The translations under genes were made by a program, and so were the position numbers. From positions 24,995,406-25,059,405 of the forward strand of contig OU744730.1 in the NCBI GenBank assembly GCA_916613615.1: a stretch of DNA of 64,000 nt, in the 5' to 3' direction. Positions within the stretch are counted from its first letter, which is position 1; each line of letters begins with the position of its first letter. The notes under the pieces were generated by a model, which saw only the letters and a program-made list of their open reading frames with translations, searched no databases and had not been told where the DNA came from. This stretch comes from Steromphala cineraria (taxonomy: Eukaryota; Mollusca; Gastropoda; Trochida; Trochidae). Shown piece by piece: positions 52,379 through 62,974 of this stretch.

Positions 52379-53740
52379 GATTGGTTTAAATGTAAAAATT
52401 TTAGTATTATATCATAAATCCTTTCTGCTGTGCTGCTTAAGTATGTTTACCAATAACAACAAACAACTGTGCACGCAGATGTAACAGTTCACATGAGCAT
52501 TGTTTATGGCAAAAATACATCCGGGTTTTCACGTTCAGTATTATGAGGCGAGACAAGCTGTATGCTGTTACAGTGTAGGATTATGCGCACATCATCGTTT
52601 CATTTATTGTCTTACATATTCATAAATAGAAATTGCAAGATGACTAACTTAACTACTGATTTGTTGAAAGTTTGAGATATTTGGAGGATGTTTAATCGAC
52701 GGTTAAACTTTGGGCTTTTACCCTAAGCTTGTGTTGTTTTACATAACATTGGCATACATTGAGGGAATCCCGTACCTTCTAACCGTCACAAGGCAGCCAC
52801 AAGGCAGTCACGCTTCAGCGTGTTTTATTCTGCTCGCCAGCCTAATTAGTCGGTGTTTTTAAAAAGACGTAATTAAGCTGTTAGTAGGTCGACTTCAGAT
52901 ATTTAAAGTTGAGTCAATGTCAAATGGCTATCCTTTTTTTTATGAATCTCTAAAGTTGCCATGGCATTTCAGTCCATCTTAAAGTAGCTAAACTGATGAT
53001 TTAAGAACAGCGTCACTGATTGCACAACTACCTTTGATGCCTCTAATCAGGCATCTCCCATTCTATCCCACAAACTCAGCGTAATAGAACAGGGGCTAAA
53101 TCAACGTGACTTGATCTGCCTCTGTTGGGAGAGAATGCCTTCTTCAGATCTCAGCAAATTGGGCATTTGCTTGTGACCCTGACCTTTGACATTCAAGGTC
53201 ACACAATCAATGAAAACTTTTTATTGAGCATACCAAAAATGTAATGAATAAAAGCGCTAATAGTTAAAATAAAGCGTTTTTGTTACACCATGCTTCAGTC
53301 GTGCTGTGACCATGACCATGACCATGACCTCTGACAGATTGTAACCTAAAACTTTTTGTACAAAAATTGTGTACTCCTCCAAAGATGATAAACACCTAAT
53401 TAGAGCTTCAATGCACAAAAACTTTTGAATGTTATCATGCTAACAAGGATTTTTCTATTGATTTCATAACTGGTGACCTTGACCTTTGACCTTGAAAGTG
53501 AACATGTCAAAATAATGCCCCAGACTTGTTAACACTAACACAAGTAAATGAGTTCTGAAAAGCTTAATGGAATAAATTTATATACAAATTGTATGTATGC
53601 AGGTTAAGCATCATACATTTGATTAAATGCATTTCAGATCTTTTGAAAAATAGAGTAATGCTCATGAAGATAAATTTTGCATGTAAGTGTTAATGACATG
53701 TACATATGTACAAATGTCTACTTTCACTTTTCACACAGCC
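52379..53740. other. Unassigned stretch with TGACCT-rich segments
   Basis: No gene was recognised. Three segments (53173-53203, 53304-53337, 53472-53503) are rich in TGACCT or AGGTCA half-sites and probably derive from an old repeat related to the element at 58921-59180. Confidence 0.5.
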
Positions 53741-54409
53741 CTTAGGCCGTGTTCACATGCCATCAAATACTTATATGAGTATTTTTGCTCACATAAGCAA
53801 ATTTGCACATATGAGTAAAAGCAAATATACTATGCGTTCACATGGATAAATAGTGTAAGGTGTAAAACACATTTGCTTATATAAGTATTTGGATTTTGTT
53901 GTCCTATGAAAGCAATTGAACCATTTGGAAGATGGAGGGTCATGTCTAATTTGCAGTATCCAGTGTCTGTATTTGTCTAACAATATCTTGGTGCTAGTGT
54001 TGGGAAGTAAAGGAACGTTTTAACACCAGTTTAAATCAGAAATCACAGCCTTTTAGGATCATTGAGTTTTGCTGACAGACATCCTAAAAAACTTTACCTC
54101 AATATCAAGGACCTTATATGCTTCACTGAAGCTTAGAGAAGCTATCAAGCTAAAGCGGCTTGGTATGATTATCAACTTTGTCCTTATCCTTTCAGACAAA
54201 GCTCCGTGCAACTCCCATATTGTCCTCAGCCAGGAGCAGGGGCTAATGGCAAAAGCAATCTTTCTCACTCTCCCTCAAACTCTATCGAAATACGGAGTCA
54301 TTTGGTAAAGAGAAACATATGTTTTAGAGGCTGAAACACTGATTTTGGAAATTACGTTATGGTTTGATTATCAACCTACAGAGCGAAGTTCTATTAGTTG
54401 TATAAAATG

Positions 54410-54650
54410 GTGGATGAAATGTTTTGCTTTGGTGCTCTTGATGGTACGCATATTCCAATCATCATTTTTGTCCCTGCCAATACTGACTATCAAAATTGAA
54501 AAAGATTTTACTGTGATTCTACATGTCATTTGTGACCATCTTTACTGACATAAATGAAGGCTGGAGGAAATGCATTCATGGTGTGCGGGGGTTTGACAAT
54601 TGTTCTTTGCCAAAAGACATATGCTTTGTTTTCCCATGGTTGCGAAAGAC
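54410..54650 (+). pseudogene. PIF/Harbinger (HARBI1-like) transposase remnant
   Basis: The phrase CFGALDGTHIPI, with the first catalytic Asp, is followed by an in-frame stop after NTDYQN. Other frames continue the homology: FTVILHVICDHLY, then TDINEGW in the next frame. The region expected to read VHDARVF with the second Asp reads IHGVRGF, so the catalytic residue is lost. Several frameshifts and stops make this a pseudogene. Identification rests on the DGTHIPI and DINEGW signatures. Confidence 0.7.
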
Positions 54651-54854
54651 ATAAAAAGAAGCTTAACGTGCCCTAACTTACGAGGGCCATTCAATAAGTG
54701 TTGCAAGCGGGGCATTGGTGTTTACATAAACAGTGTCAGCTTATAGCAGGTGTTACTATAGTCAAAACATAACATTGACACATGTCAAACCAATTTATAG
54801 ACATAACAATTATTTAGATATTATAGCTGCGCTGACCTAGGGGTCTCCATAATC

Positions 54855-55910
54855 ATGGATTCTCTCAAACATGAACAACGCGCTGTGATCAAGTTCCTTA
54901 CTAAAGAGGGATGCAAAGCTACAGAAATACATAATCGTATGTGTAATGTGATGGGTAAGGATGCTCCTAACTTTTCAACAGTTTGTCGCTGGTCTCTTCA
55001 GTTCAAGCGGGGCAGGGAGTCCTTACACGATGACCCACGGTCAGGCAGGCCATCTGAAGTCACCCGACCAGATGTTATTGCCGCTATCGAAAGACGAATT
55101 TTAGCTGACCGCCGTGTTAAAGTTTCTGAACTGTCTTTGGAATTCCAGATATCAGTTGGAAGTGTTGAAAAAATAATTCATGACCATCTTGGTATGTCCA
55201 AGGTATCTGCAAGATGGGTACCCAGAAACCTCACAGCACAAGATCGCCAGAAAAGAACCGAAAGTTGCATGGAGCTCCTGGATCGGTTTAATGCAGATGA
55301 AGCCAGGTTTTTGTCTCGTCTGGTGACAGGTGACGAAACCTGAATCCACCACTGGGACCTGGAAACTTAACTGGAATCCAAGCAATGGAAGCACCTGAGT
55401 TCACCGCCTCCCCTGAAGTTTCGCACTCAACCATCAGCTGGCAAGGTTATGGCGACAATCTTTTGGGATGCAAAAGGCATATTATTAATTGATTACTTGC
55501 CAACCAAAACTACATTGAAAGGTCAATATTATGCCAACCTAATGCAAGAATTGCGAAAGACAATTCGACAGAAACGCCGTGGAATGTTGACACGTGGTGT
55601 TCTGATTTTGCATGACAACGCTCCAGTCCACAAGTCAAGAGTTGCACAGGCCGCTATACGTGATTGTGGATTCGAACAGCTTAACCACCCACCCTACAGC
55701 CCAGACCTAGCCCCCAGTGACTACTTCCTGTTCAGAAACCTGAAATCCGCCCTACGTGGAAGGCACTTCCGGGATGACGAAGACGTCAAAGCTGCCACAG
55801 AGGCGTGGTTAGGGGGGCAAACGGAAGACTTCTACAAAAGCGGCATCAAAAGTCTTAAAGAGAAATCGAATAAGTGTATTGAGGTGAAGGGTAACTATAT
55901 TGAAAAATAA
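54855..55910 (+). pseudogene. mariner transposase (DD34D) with two nonsense codons
   Basis: The frame is 351 codons long, close to the usual mariner length of about 345. It is continuous except for TGA after VTGDET (where the family has Trp) and TAA in the HHWDLET motif. The N-terminal part has a helix-turn-helix domain (STVCRWSLQFKRGRESLHDD, then PRSGRPSE). The catalytic triad residues are the Asp of GDET, of LHDNAPVHKS and of PYSPDLAPSDYFLF, the last two with 34 residues between them. This is the same family as the SETMAR transposase domain, but no SET domain is present. It is inactive as it stands. Confidence 0.93.
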
Positions 55911-55915
55911 AAGTA

Positions 55916-57267
55916 AAAAATAGAGCCATTGGCTCTGTAGCTCATCAGGCATCATATCAAGTTTGCTTTATACAGGCAAGATGAGCTAAAAATGAAACTG
56001 ATGTTACCTTTTGCAAGAAAACCTATAAAAAAATTACAAAACAAATGTATTATTATTCAACACTTTCTAGATCGCCAATATCAGACAGTGAAAGAAGTCC
56101 ACACTAAAATATCCAAGGAGAAATACATTTGCCATAGACTGTCATCTAATGGAGAAAAAGTGGTTTTTAAGATTGTGACCCCTGTGACCCTATTTGCGGT
56201 CATGGGGTCACAAAACCTACAGTTTAGAATCCCAATTGGCCAAGGAGTCTACATGCAGTCTTTCAGCTCAATAGACCTTTAGGAGCTAAAGATGATGATG
56301 AAAATAAGTTTTTAAGGTTGTGACCCCTGTGACCCTATTTGGGGTCATGGGGTCACGAAATCTACAATTTAGAATCACCATTGGCCAAGGAGTCTGCACA
56401 TATAATTTCAGCTCTCTAGACCTTTTGGAACTTGAGAAGAAGATGAAAATAGTTTTTTAAGGTTGTGACCCCTGTGACCCTATTTTGGGTCACAGGGTCA
56501 ACAAATTTACAAATTAGAATCCCCATTGTCCAAGGAGTCTGCACATATCACTTTCAACTCTCTAGTCCTTTTAGAACTAGAGAAGAAGATGAAAATAGGT
56601 TTTTAAGGTTGTGACCCCTGTGACCCTATTTGGGGTCACAGGTTCACCAAAGCTACAAATTAGAATCCCCATTGTCCAAGGAGTCTGCACATATCAATAT
56701 TAACTCTCTAGACCTTTTGGAACTGGAGAAGAAGATGAGAATTGGTTTTTAAGGTTGTGACCCCTGTGACCCTATTTGGGGTCATGGGGTCACGAAATCT
56801 ACAATTAAGAATCCCGATTGGCCAAGGAGTCTGCACATATCATTTTCAACTCTATAGTCCTTTTAGTACTGCAGAAGAAGATGAAAATAGGTTTTTAAGG
56901 TTGTGACCCCTGTGACCCTATTTGGGGTCACAGGTTCACCAAAGTTACAAATTAGAATCCCCATTAGCCAAGGAGTCTGCAGATATCATTTTTAACTCTC
57001 TAGTCTTTCTGGAACTGGAGAAGAAGATGAAAATAGGTTTTTAAAGTTGTGACCCCTGTGACCCTATTTGGGGTCACAGGGTCACCATAGTTACAAATTA
57101 GAATCTCCATATGCTAAGGTACTTGTACACAAAATTTCAGCTCTCTAATGTGTATGGTTCATGAGGAGAGGTCGAAAGTGTCAAAAGTTTACGGACGGAC
57201 GGACGACGGACGGACGCCGGGCCATGCCATAAGCCCATCTGGACTTTCAGTCCTGATGAGCTAAAAA
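55916..57267. mobile_element. Pearl/Helentron-like element, family A, copy 2, inside the mariner
   Basis: The left end is TAGAGCCATTGGCTCT with TAGCTCATCAGGC, and the right end CCTGATGAGCTAAAA. It has seven core repeats of about 146 bp and an ACGG run at 57192-57215. The first 180 bases match copy 1 (11288 onward) almost exactly, including an internal AAGATGAGCTAAAAATG that looks like an old element terminus. Confidence 0.85.
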
Positions 57268-57325
57268 TTGACTACGCGAGTTGGTTTTATATTGAAGTTG
57301 CAACACTTATCGAACGCCCCTCGTA

Positions 57326-58100
57326 CCTATCTATATAACCCTGAAGCCAACCCTTACTTACAGAGCTAACCTTAGCCTCTCCCAAACCATTTCCAGCTAT
57401 GGTTTGAGTTGCGCCAATGTTACCATATATTTTGGCAACTGAAGATAGATGACCTTGTTTCTGGAAGTGCTTAGACACCCCTGATTGTATGCCGTGGTGT
57501 GGCATGACAATGACAAAATATCACAGAAGACAACCATGTTGTTTAAGAGACATAATTTCTCAGTTTCCCCGTATTGGTTTAATTTTGTCAGTTTCTGTTG
57601 CATTCTGTCGAGCCAAATAACTTCTTTTCACTCTATATGTCTATCACCATATGACCTTATTTCACTAAAATCACCAAACCAAAGCTTATTTTTGAAAACA
57701 TGTCATACTGTTTGATATTAAAGCCCCATTTTCATACTTGCATGCGGTTTGTGATGAAATTTAGCTATTGAAATACATCACTCTTTAGAAACATCCTGCG
57801 TCGAAAGTTTGATATCATATTTTCATGTTTAAATCATCAATAAAATACTTAATTCGACGTTCAAAGTACAGTACCAAGAGTGCAATTATCGCATTTTACG
57901 AACCCGCTTTAGGTGATATCATTTTGTGTGTAAGTTTTACAACACCTCTCAGTGAATTTTGGTCTGATCTTCTCATGGTTGGTCGCAAAGTATTGCTAAA
58001 AATACTACGAACACAGTTAACATAGTTTTTAAAATATTGCAAGAATGTTAATGGGGCTTTAAGAAATGATAATTCCATTTTGCTCATATGAGTAAAGACA
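57326..58100. other. Right part of the Harbinger element
   Basis: Harbinger elements usually carry a second, Myb/SANT-like ORF. The minus-strand frame at 57287-57505 starts within this part but shows no motif I recognise. The rest has no coding signature. Confidence 0.4.
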
Positions 58101-58496
58101 TTTTGCGTTCACATGACGCAAATACTTATGTAGGCAAACTTGCTTATAAGCAAATTTGCTTTTGCTATACCTCTGGAGGTGAAGTAAATTTACTACGGAA
58201 GCAAATTTGCCTATATGGGTAAACGCGTTCACATGCCCAATTTACTCATTAGGAGTAAATTTACTCATATAAGTAAATATACTCATATAAGTATTTGGTG
58301 GCATGTGAACACGGCCTAAGATATATTCATGCACACCAAGAAACTTTTTTTTTCATTTTTACTATTGCTACTGTGCCTCAAAAAAACAAGATATTAAAAA
58401 ATTTTCTATGTGATATTAGTTGGTTCAATAATATTGCAAAATGTTGCACAATGAAAATAATATTGCAATAATTGTTAAGCACTATCTGAAAACCAT

Positions 58497-58818
58497 ATTA
58501 GTCAAGAGACTCAAATCTGTACACAAAGTTTCAGCTTTCTAGGCTCTCTGCTTCAAGAAAAGAAAATGAAAATAGGTTTTAAGGGTGTGACCCCTTATGC
58601 CCTTATTTGGGACCACAAGGCAACCAAAGCTATACATTATTATCCTCACTAGTCAAGTAGTCTGCACACAAAGTTTTAGCTTTCTAGGTCTTGAGAATGA
58701 AAAAAGTCTTTAGGGCGTGGCCCCTGATGCCCTTATTAGGGGTCACAGGGTCACCAAAGCTTCACTAGTCAAGACAATTCCACGCCATAAGCCATTCCGG
58801 TCTTTCAGGCCAGATGAG
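58497..58818. mobile_element. Family A fragment with right end only
   Basis: Two core repeats (GTGACCCCTTATGCCCTTAT, GGCCCCTGATGCCCTTATTA) are followed by the terminal CATAAGCCATTCCGGTCTTT and CCAGATGAGCTTAAAA. The left end and the microsatellite are missing. Confidence 0.65.
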
Positions 58819-58920
58819 CTTAAAATGAGCTAGAAATGTTGACATCTTAGGTCAATGGTGGTGAATTGGCAATATTTCAGCCCTTGCTTTACTTTTGGAG
58901 TGTTTTATGAAATTTAAGAT

Positions 58921-59180
58921 AAACAAGATGTGTTTGTGAAACACGAATGCACCCGGATGCAACCTGCTCGCTGTGTCAAGGTCAAAGTCACAAGGTCAAA
59001 TGTCATGGTGTCATCTGAAAGGTCTCATCACATGGGATCCATATGTCAAGTATCAAAGACCTAGCTCTGACCAATCAAAAGTTATGACCAAGGTTAAAGT
59101 TTTTGTGGACAAACGGACGGACAGACGGACAGGTGAAAAACAATATACCCCCGGAATCTCCGATTCGGGGGCATAAAAAG
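58921..59180. mobile_element. Pearl/Helentron-like element, family F, minimal copy
   Basis: The left end has the hairpin GTGTTTGTGAAACAC and ATGCACCCGG; the right end is CGATTCGGGGGCATAAAAA. A short ACGG run (59112-59131) lies before the right end. The inside has AAGGTCAAAGTCACAAGGTC. At 260 bp it is the smallest complete copy in the window. Confidence 0.7.
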
Positions 59181-59242
59181 CTGAAATACTTTGGTTATAC
59201 AATAAGAAACAAAGGTTTAAAGTTACTTTACACAAAACTTAC

Positions 59243-59353
59243 ACAAGTTCCCCAGTCTGATACAAATCTAATGTTGAACTTCTTTCGGAAGTAGGGTTCA
59301 ATTCGGACATCATCTTCTAAAACAAGTATCTTCTCATATCCTTTCTCCACAGC
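59243..59353 (-). pseudogene. GT25 pseudogene exon (AVEKGYEKILVLEDDVR)
   Basis: This exon is 37 codons and open throughout, with the acceptor TTTATCTGGCAG and the donor TGT|GTAAGT. It contains the LEDDVR motif of the catalytic half. The last residues (IRFVSDWGTC) do not follow the family pattern closely. Confidence 0.75.
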
Positions 59354-59653
59354 CTGCCAGATAAAAGTGAAAGAAATACATTGTGCAAATATTAGCTTGA
59401 AAAAATTTTAATTCAAAGATTATCATCATTCAAATCAGAACTCAAAAGAAATTGCCATGCTTTTACTTTCATTCAAGGTCAAAGAGTCAATAGATCAACT
59501 GCAACTCAGTTACTAATTTAAAGACTTACGCTAATGCAATATTGAACAACAATACTTTTCAAAATAGAACATTGTGATGAGAGCAATGCTCATTAATTAT
59601 ATATTGTGGATAATATATATACAAAATGATTTGAAACATTTTCTAGTTCCTAC

Positions 59654-59710
59654 CTCAACCCATTTGAAGTAGTGGCTCAGAAATACCCAATCTCACCAAA
59701 CGTCGGTGCC
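59654..59710 (-). pseudogene. GT25 pseudogene exon (GEIGYF...SHYFKWVE) with a 1-bp deletion
   Basis: The acceptor TTTGCTGCAG and donor GAG|GTAGGA are intact. The family has GEIGCFLSHY; here one base is missing between TTC and TGAGCCACTAC, which creates a stop and shifts the frame. Confidence 0.75.
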
Positions 59711-59960
59711 CTGCAGCAAAGAAAACATTAAACCAATTTATGCAATGATAAATATTTATATACCATATTCAAAACCCTACTGTAATGAAGACAGTAGGCC
59801 TACAAAAATACATTTGGGATTTACCTGTTGCTCAATTAAGTTGCGAGTTAATCGAGAATAAGTCAGTTGTTTTTATTGTTTTCAAATCTGAAATGATATT
59901 TCAATCATATATTCACTGCCATTTCCAGCAAGGCAGCAAAGGTGCCTTTTCATTACTCAT
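59711..59960. other. Intron-like sequence without recognised content
   Basis: No family exon is visible here. The open frame at 59785-59991 runs into the pearl-like element and is a chance frame. Confidence 0.5.
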
Positions 59961-60368
59961 AAATAGAGTCATTGGCTCTGTAGCTCATTAGGCTTCAAAT
60001 GAATTTTGCTTTAGGTTGTGGCAAAAGTGGTTTCCACTTAGTAGGGGCCACAGGGTCACGATATGTACGATTGAGGATCCTCCTTATTTAACTTAGGAGT
60101 CTGCACACAAGGTTTCAGCTTTCTGCGCCGTACGCTTTTGAAGAACACGAAAATAAGTTTGAAGGGTGTGACCCCTGTGGTCCTTATTAGGGGAAACGGG
60201 GTCACCCAAGCTACAATATCTAATCCTCACTAAACAAGGAGTCTGTATACAAAGTTGCAGCTTTCTAGGCCTTTTGGTTCTTGAGAAGAAGTTGAAAAAA
60301 CATTTTAAGGGCGTGGCCCCTGTCGCCCTTATTAGGAGTCACAGGGTCACAAAAGTTACAATTTATAA

Positions 60369-60791
60369 CTAGAAAGTGTTTTTACCCGTAAAAACAGATG
60401 TCTCCCCCTTCCTCAAATGCTCCAAACCTCTAAACAATACTATCATAAAGCACCATTAATGTTCTCTGTATAATGCAACTTGAATAAATAACCTATCAAC
60501 TCCACAATTGTAACAAACAAAATATTCAAAATTCTAAATGATTTGATGCTGAAACCCTTGAAAAAGACTAAGTCCAAATTGTTGCCATGGAAATAAAAAA
60601 AAATTAAATTTTTAAAAATCTATAACCTCCAAAAGGCACATCTACATGATATGGAGAGACAGTATACCAAGTTTGGTAATGATCGGTCACATAGTTTTAG
60701 AGATATGCTCTGAAAACGAAATGGGAACGCCAACGCCGACGGGAATTCAGCTAAAACCAATATGTCTCCCGACCCTTCGGGGGGAGACATA
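60369..60791. mobile_element. Pearl/Helentron-like element, family B
   Basis: The left end is CTAGAAAGTGTTTTTACCCG with the hairpin TGTTTTTAC/GTAAAAACA followed by GATGTCTCCCCC; the right end is the complementary GGGGGGAGACAT. It has no microsatellite. The inside has AAAAGGCACATCTACATGAT, a phrase related to the core of family E. Confidence 0.75.
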
Positions 60792-60863
60792 ATTCTCACT
60801 AGTCAAGGAGTTTGTACACAAAGTTTCAGCTTTCTACGACTTTTGCTTCTGAAGAAGAAGATA

Positions 60864-61790
60864 ACAAGCAGCTGACATGGTCGAGCTATATCCCCCGCAA
60901 ATTGCACAACATATATAGGTTTTCCTTATCATATTGCTGACCAATTTTTGTCGCACAAAATAACAAAAACTTTCAAAGATGTGAAGGAAACTGTTCTAAT
61001 CAAAAAACTTTATGATACAAACTTTATGTTCACTGTTGGGCATAATTTCGAGTAACAAGACAAAGTTAGAATCAAACAAAAACATTTATGTATTTGGATC
61101 TCAAAGATCAATTTGATCATATGTAAACAAACATATTTTCAAAATTGTAACAGTTTTCCAACAGAGTCCTCATTTTTTGCCAAAAAGGCACAATTTTATA
61201 AAAAAATATTTTCAAAATTGTTCCTAATGAAACACCTTCTGATGATTATGTAACTCCGTATCAAATTTAATCAATATGTGATGATTAGTTAATTAAGAAG
61301 TCGTGAGCAGGACAAGACTTGTAACAGTTTTCCAACAGAGTCCTCATTTTTGGCGATTAGTTTAGAAGTTGGGAGAAGGACAGGACTTGTAACAGTGATC
61401 CAACCGAGTCCTCAATTTTGGCAAAAAAAGGCAAAATTTAAAAAAAATATTTTCAAAATTGTTCTCCATGACACACCTTCATATGATTATGCATCTCCAT
61501 ATCAAATGTGATCAATATGTGATGATTAGTTTGGAGCCGGACGGGACTTGTAACAGATTTCTTTCAAATTAACCACTTTTTCTCCAAAATCCTAATATTT
61601 TATTTAGATTTTCAAAAAATTGTTACTCATGACACTATAATACATGTTTCTTCATTTCTATGATGAATTTGAATTGAAATGGTAGATTAGTAACAAAGTG
61701 TTGAGCCGGACACAAAGTGTAACGGACGGACGGACGGACAGACGGGGGGGGGGGGGGGGAGGGGAGGGGCGTTGTTGCGGGGGATAAAAA
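60864..61790. mobile_element. Pearl/Helentron-like element, family C, copy 2
   Basis: It matches 1690-3652 in its left end (CAAGCAGCTGACATGGTCGA, then ATATCCCCCGCAAATTG), its core repeats (CCAACAGAGTCCTCA at about 61155, 61334 and 61404) and its right end (GTTGTTGCGGGGGATAAAAA). An ACGG run and a G-run (61727-61767) precede the right end. This copy lacks the 1-kb insertion present in the first copy. Confidence 0.8.
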
Positions 61791-62029
61791 GAGGTTTTAA
61801 GGGTGTGGCCCCTGTGGCCCTTATTAGGGGCCACAGTGCCACCAAAGCTACAATTTATAATCCTTACTAGTCAAGGAGTCTGTACACAAAGTTTCAGCTT
61901 TCCAGGCCTTATGGTTCTGGAGAAGAAGTCGAAATTCCACAAAGTTTACGGACGGACGGATGGACGGACGCCGGACAACATGCCATGCCATAAGCCCATC
62001 GGGCCTTACAGGCCAGATGAGCTAAAAAT

Positions 62030-62098
62030 GATATCTAGATTGGTTTAGGAGAAGTAGTCTTTTTCATGAAATTTACTTTGTAAAGGTGAGCTAAAAAC
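62030..62098. mobile_element. Fragment of the right end of a family D element
   Basis: GATATCTAGATTGGTTTAGG is followed by GTAGTCTTTTTCATGAAA and the terminal TTACTTTGTAAAGGTGAGCT, as at 43860-44010. It directly abuts the right end of family A copy 4. Confidence 0.7.
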
Positions 62099-62373
62099 CT
62101 TTATGGTATGTCATATTACAAAACAGATGTCTGCGTCTTTAAAACATTTATGGAAGAGACAGTTTGAGGCTTTTCAAGACTTTTCTTGACAAAATTATGG
62201 CCAATAATTCTAGAAATGGAGAACAAAAGTGATGACCAAATGATTAGAGAGACCCACATGAGGTACATGGGTTTGACAAGGATAATGAAGCACAAAGTGG
62301 TGATTTAGTAACTTAAAAAATCTATCCATTATAGTCATTATTCATGTTGACATGGGTTAGCTTTATTTGTTAC

Positions 62374-62448
62374 CTCTTCATTCATTCCGGCCCAGGAATT
62401 AGAATAGATTCCCTTCACACTGGTGTTCAACATTGGTCCTATAATAGT
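62374..62448 (-). pseudogene. GT25 pseudogene exon (TIIGPML...AGMNEE)
   Basis: This matches the family segment that follows the DxD region (in human [20 protein letters not shown]). Homology runs through the only AG (ATAG|GACC), so the true acceptor should be further upstream, where the sequence reads TTTAAAAACT without AG. Confidence 0.7.
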
Positions 62449-62909
62449 TTTTAAACACAAAATATAACTTCTTTTAAACTAGGGTATATGTAACAATTAT
62501 CAATAGCAATAAAAAGAAACTATATAGAAGGCAGCCAGTGCTATCAGCCTATATGGCCAAATGAATTAAAACTACTGACATGGATATTGCATGATCGAAA
62601 TTTAAAATAAGATAAAATAAGATACATAGAATATCTGTTCTTGTACTGTTAGTTGATCTTATCTCAAGAATTCTATACAAACGTTCTACCCCACCCCAAA
62701 ACATTGACAAAGTCATGAGATGACAGAATCTGATAATGTCATTAATTGAATGTAGAACTAATAAAGTCTTGGTGAAGGGTAATGATAGCTATCGAAAGAT
62801 CTCCATTTCAAGCATTGTGACAGCCATAATAAACAACAATATATTATGTTGTGTAAATATAAAAACACATAAAGAGACAGATATTAGTCATTATGAAAAT
62901 CTAACTCAC

Positions 62910-62974
62910 TTTTCTTGTTCCATAAGAATTTTCAGGGTTCAATTGTTAGTGAGAATCACATCAGCATCAAGCAT
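62910..62974 (-). pseudogene. GT25 pseudogene exon with DxD motif and in-frame stop
   Basis: The acceptor TTTTACCTTATAG and donor AA|GTGAGT are intact. The frame reads LDADVILTNN, then TGA, then TLKILMEQE. The match on both sides of the TGA shows it lies inside the former reading frame. Confidence 0.7.

Larger units (their letters stand above)
54681..57323 (+). mobile_element. mariner element, interrupted by a pearl-like element
   Basis: The left inverted repeat is CGAGGGCCATTCAATAAGTG at 54681 and the right one is CACTTATCGAACGCCCCTCG at 57304-57323. Both are flanked by TA (54679-54680 and 57324-57325), the usual Tc1/mariner target. The transposase pseudogene lies at 54855-55910. A family A pearl-like element sits between the ORF and the right end, so the mariner itself is only about 1.3 kb. 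Confidence 0.9.
53741..58320. mobile_element. PIF/Harbinger element, host of two nested insertions
   Basis: The terminal inverted repeats begin CTTAGGCCGTGTTCACATGC on the left, and the right end ends with its complement at 58320. The TIRs extend some 40 bases with motifs like ACTTATATGAGTA. Transposase remains at 54410-54650 identify the superfamily. A mariner (54681-57323) is inserted downstream of that ORF. No clear target duplication is visible. Confidence 0.75.
59964..62029. mobile_element. Pearl/Helentron-like element, family A, copy 4, with two nested insertions
   Basis: The left end AGAGTCATTGGCTCT with GTAGCTCATTAGGC and the right end GGCCAGATGAGCTAAAAA frame the element. Core phrases (GGCCCCTGTCGCCCTTATTA and similar) are broken at two points. 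A family B element sits at 60369-60791 and a family C element at 60864-61790. The host core continues after each. An ACGG run (61950-61973) precedes the right end. Confidence 0.8.
59243..62974 (-). pseudogene. GT25-family glycosyltransferase (procollagen galactosyltransferase-like) pseudogene
   Basis: Four exon remnants are collinear with COLGALT-type proteins: 62974-62910 (MLDADVILTNN, stop, TLKILMEQE), 62448-62374 (TIIGPMLNTSVKGIYSNSWA, then GMNEE), 59710-59654 (APTFGEIGYF, then SHYFKWVE after a shift) and 59353-59243 (AVEKGYEKILVLEDDVRIEP, then YFRKKF). The DxD motif (DAD), GEIG and LEDDVR are family signatures. Defects are an in-frame TGA at 62941-62939, a one-base deletion near 59679, and no AG acceptor giving the right phase before TIIGPML. 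No exons are visible for the roughly 200 residues between the second and third remnants. Proteins of this family glycosylate collagen hydroxylysine in the ER. A damaged duplicate is the simplest reading; a sequencing error could explain the single-base defect but not the rest. Confidence 0.75.

Noticed and set aside
54855..55910. SETMAR or another domesticated transposase gene
   Set aside because: Two nonsense codons, mariner TIRs on both sides and no SET domain show a dead mariner, not a host gene.
62939..62941. In-frame TGA in the GT25 exon as selenocysteine
   Set aside because: Selenocysteine is not known in this family, the position is not catalytic, and other defects are present in the same gene copy.
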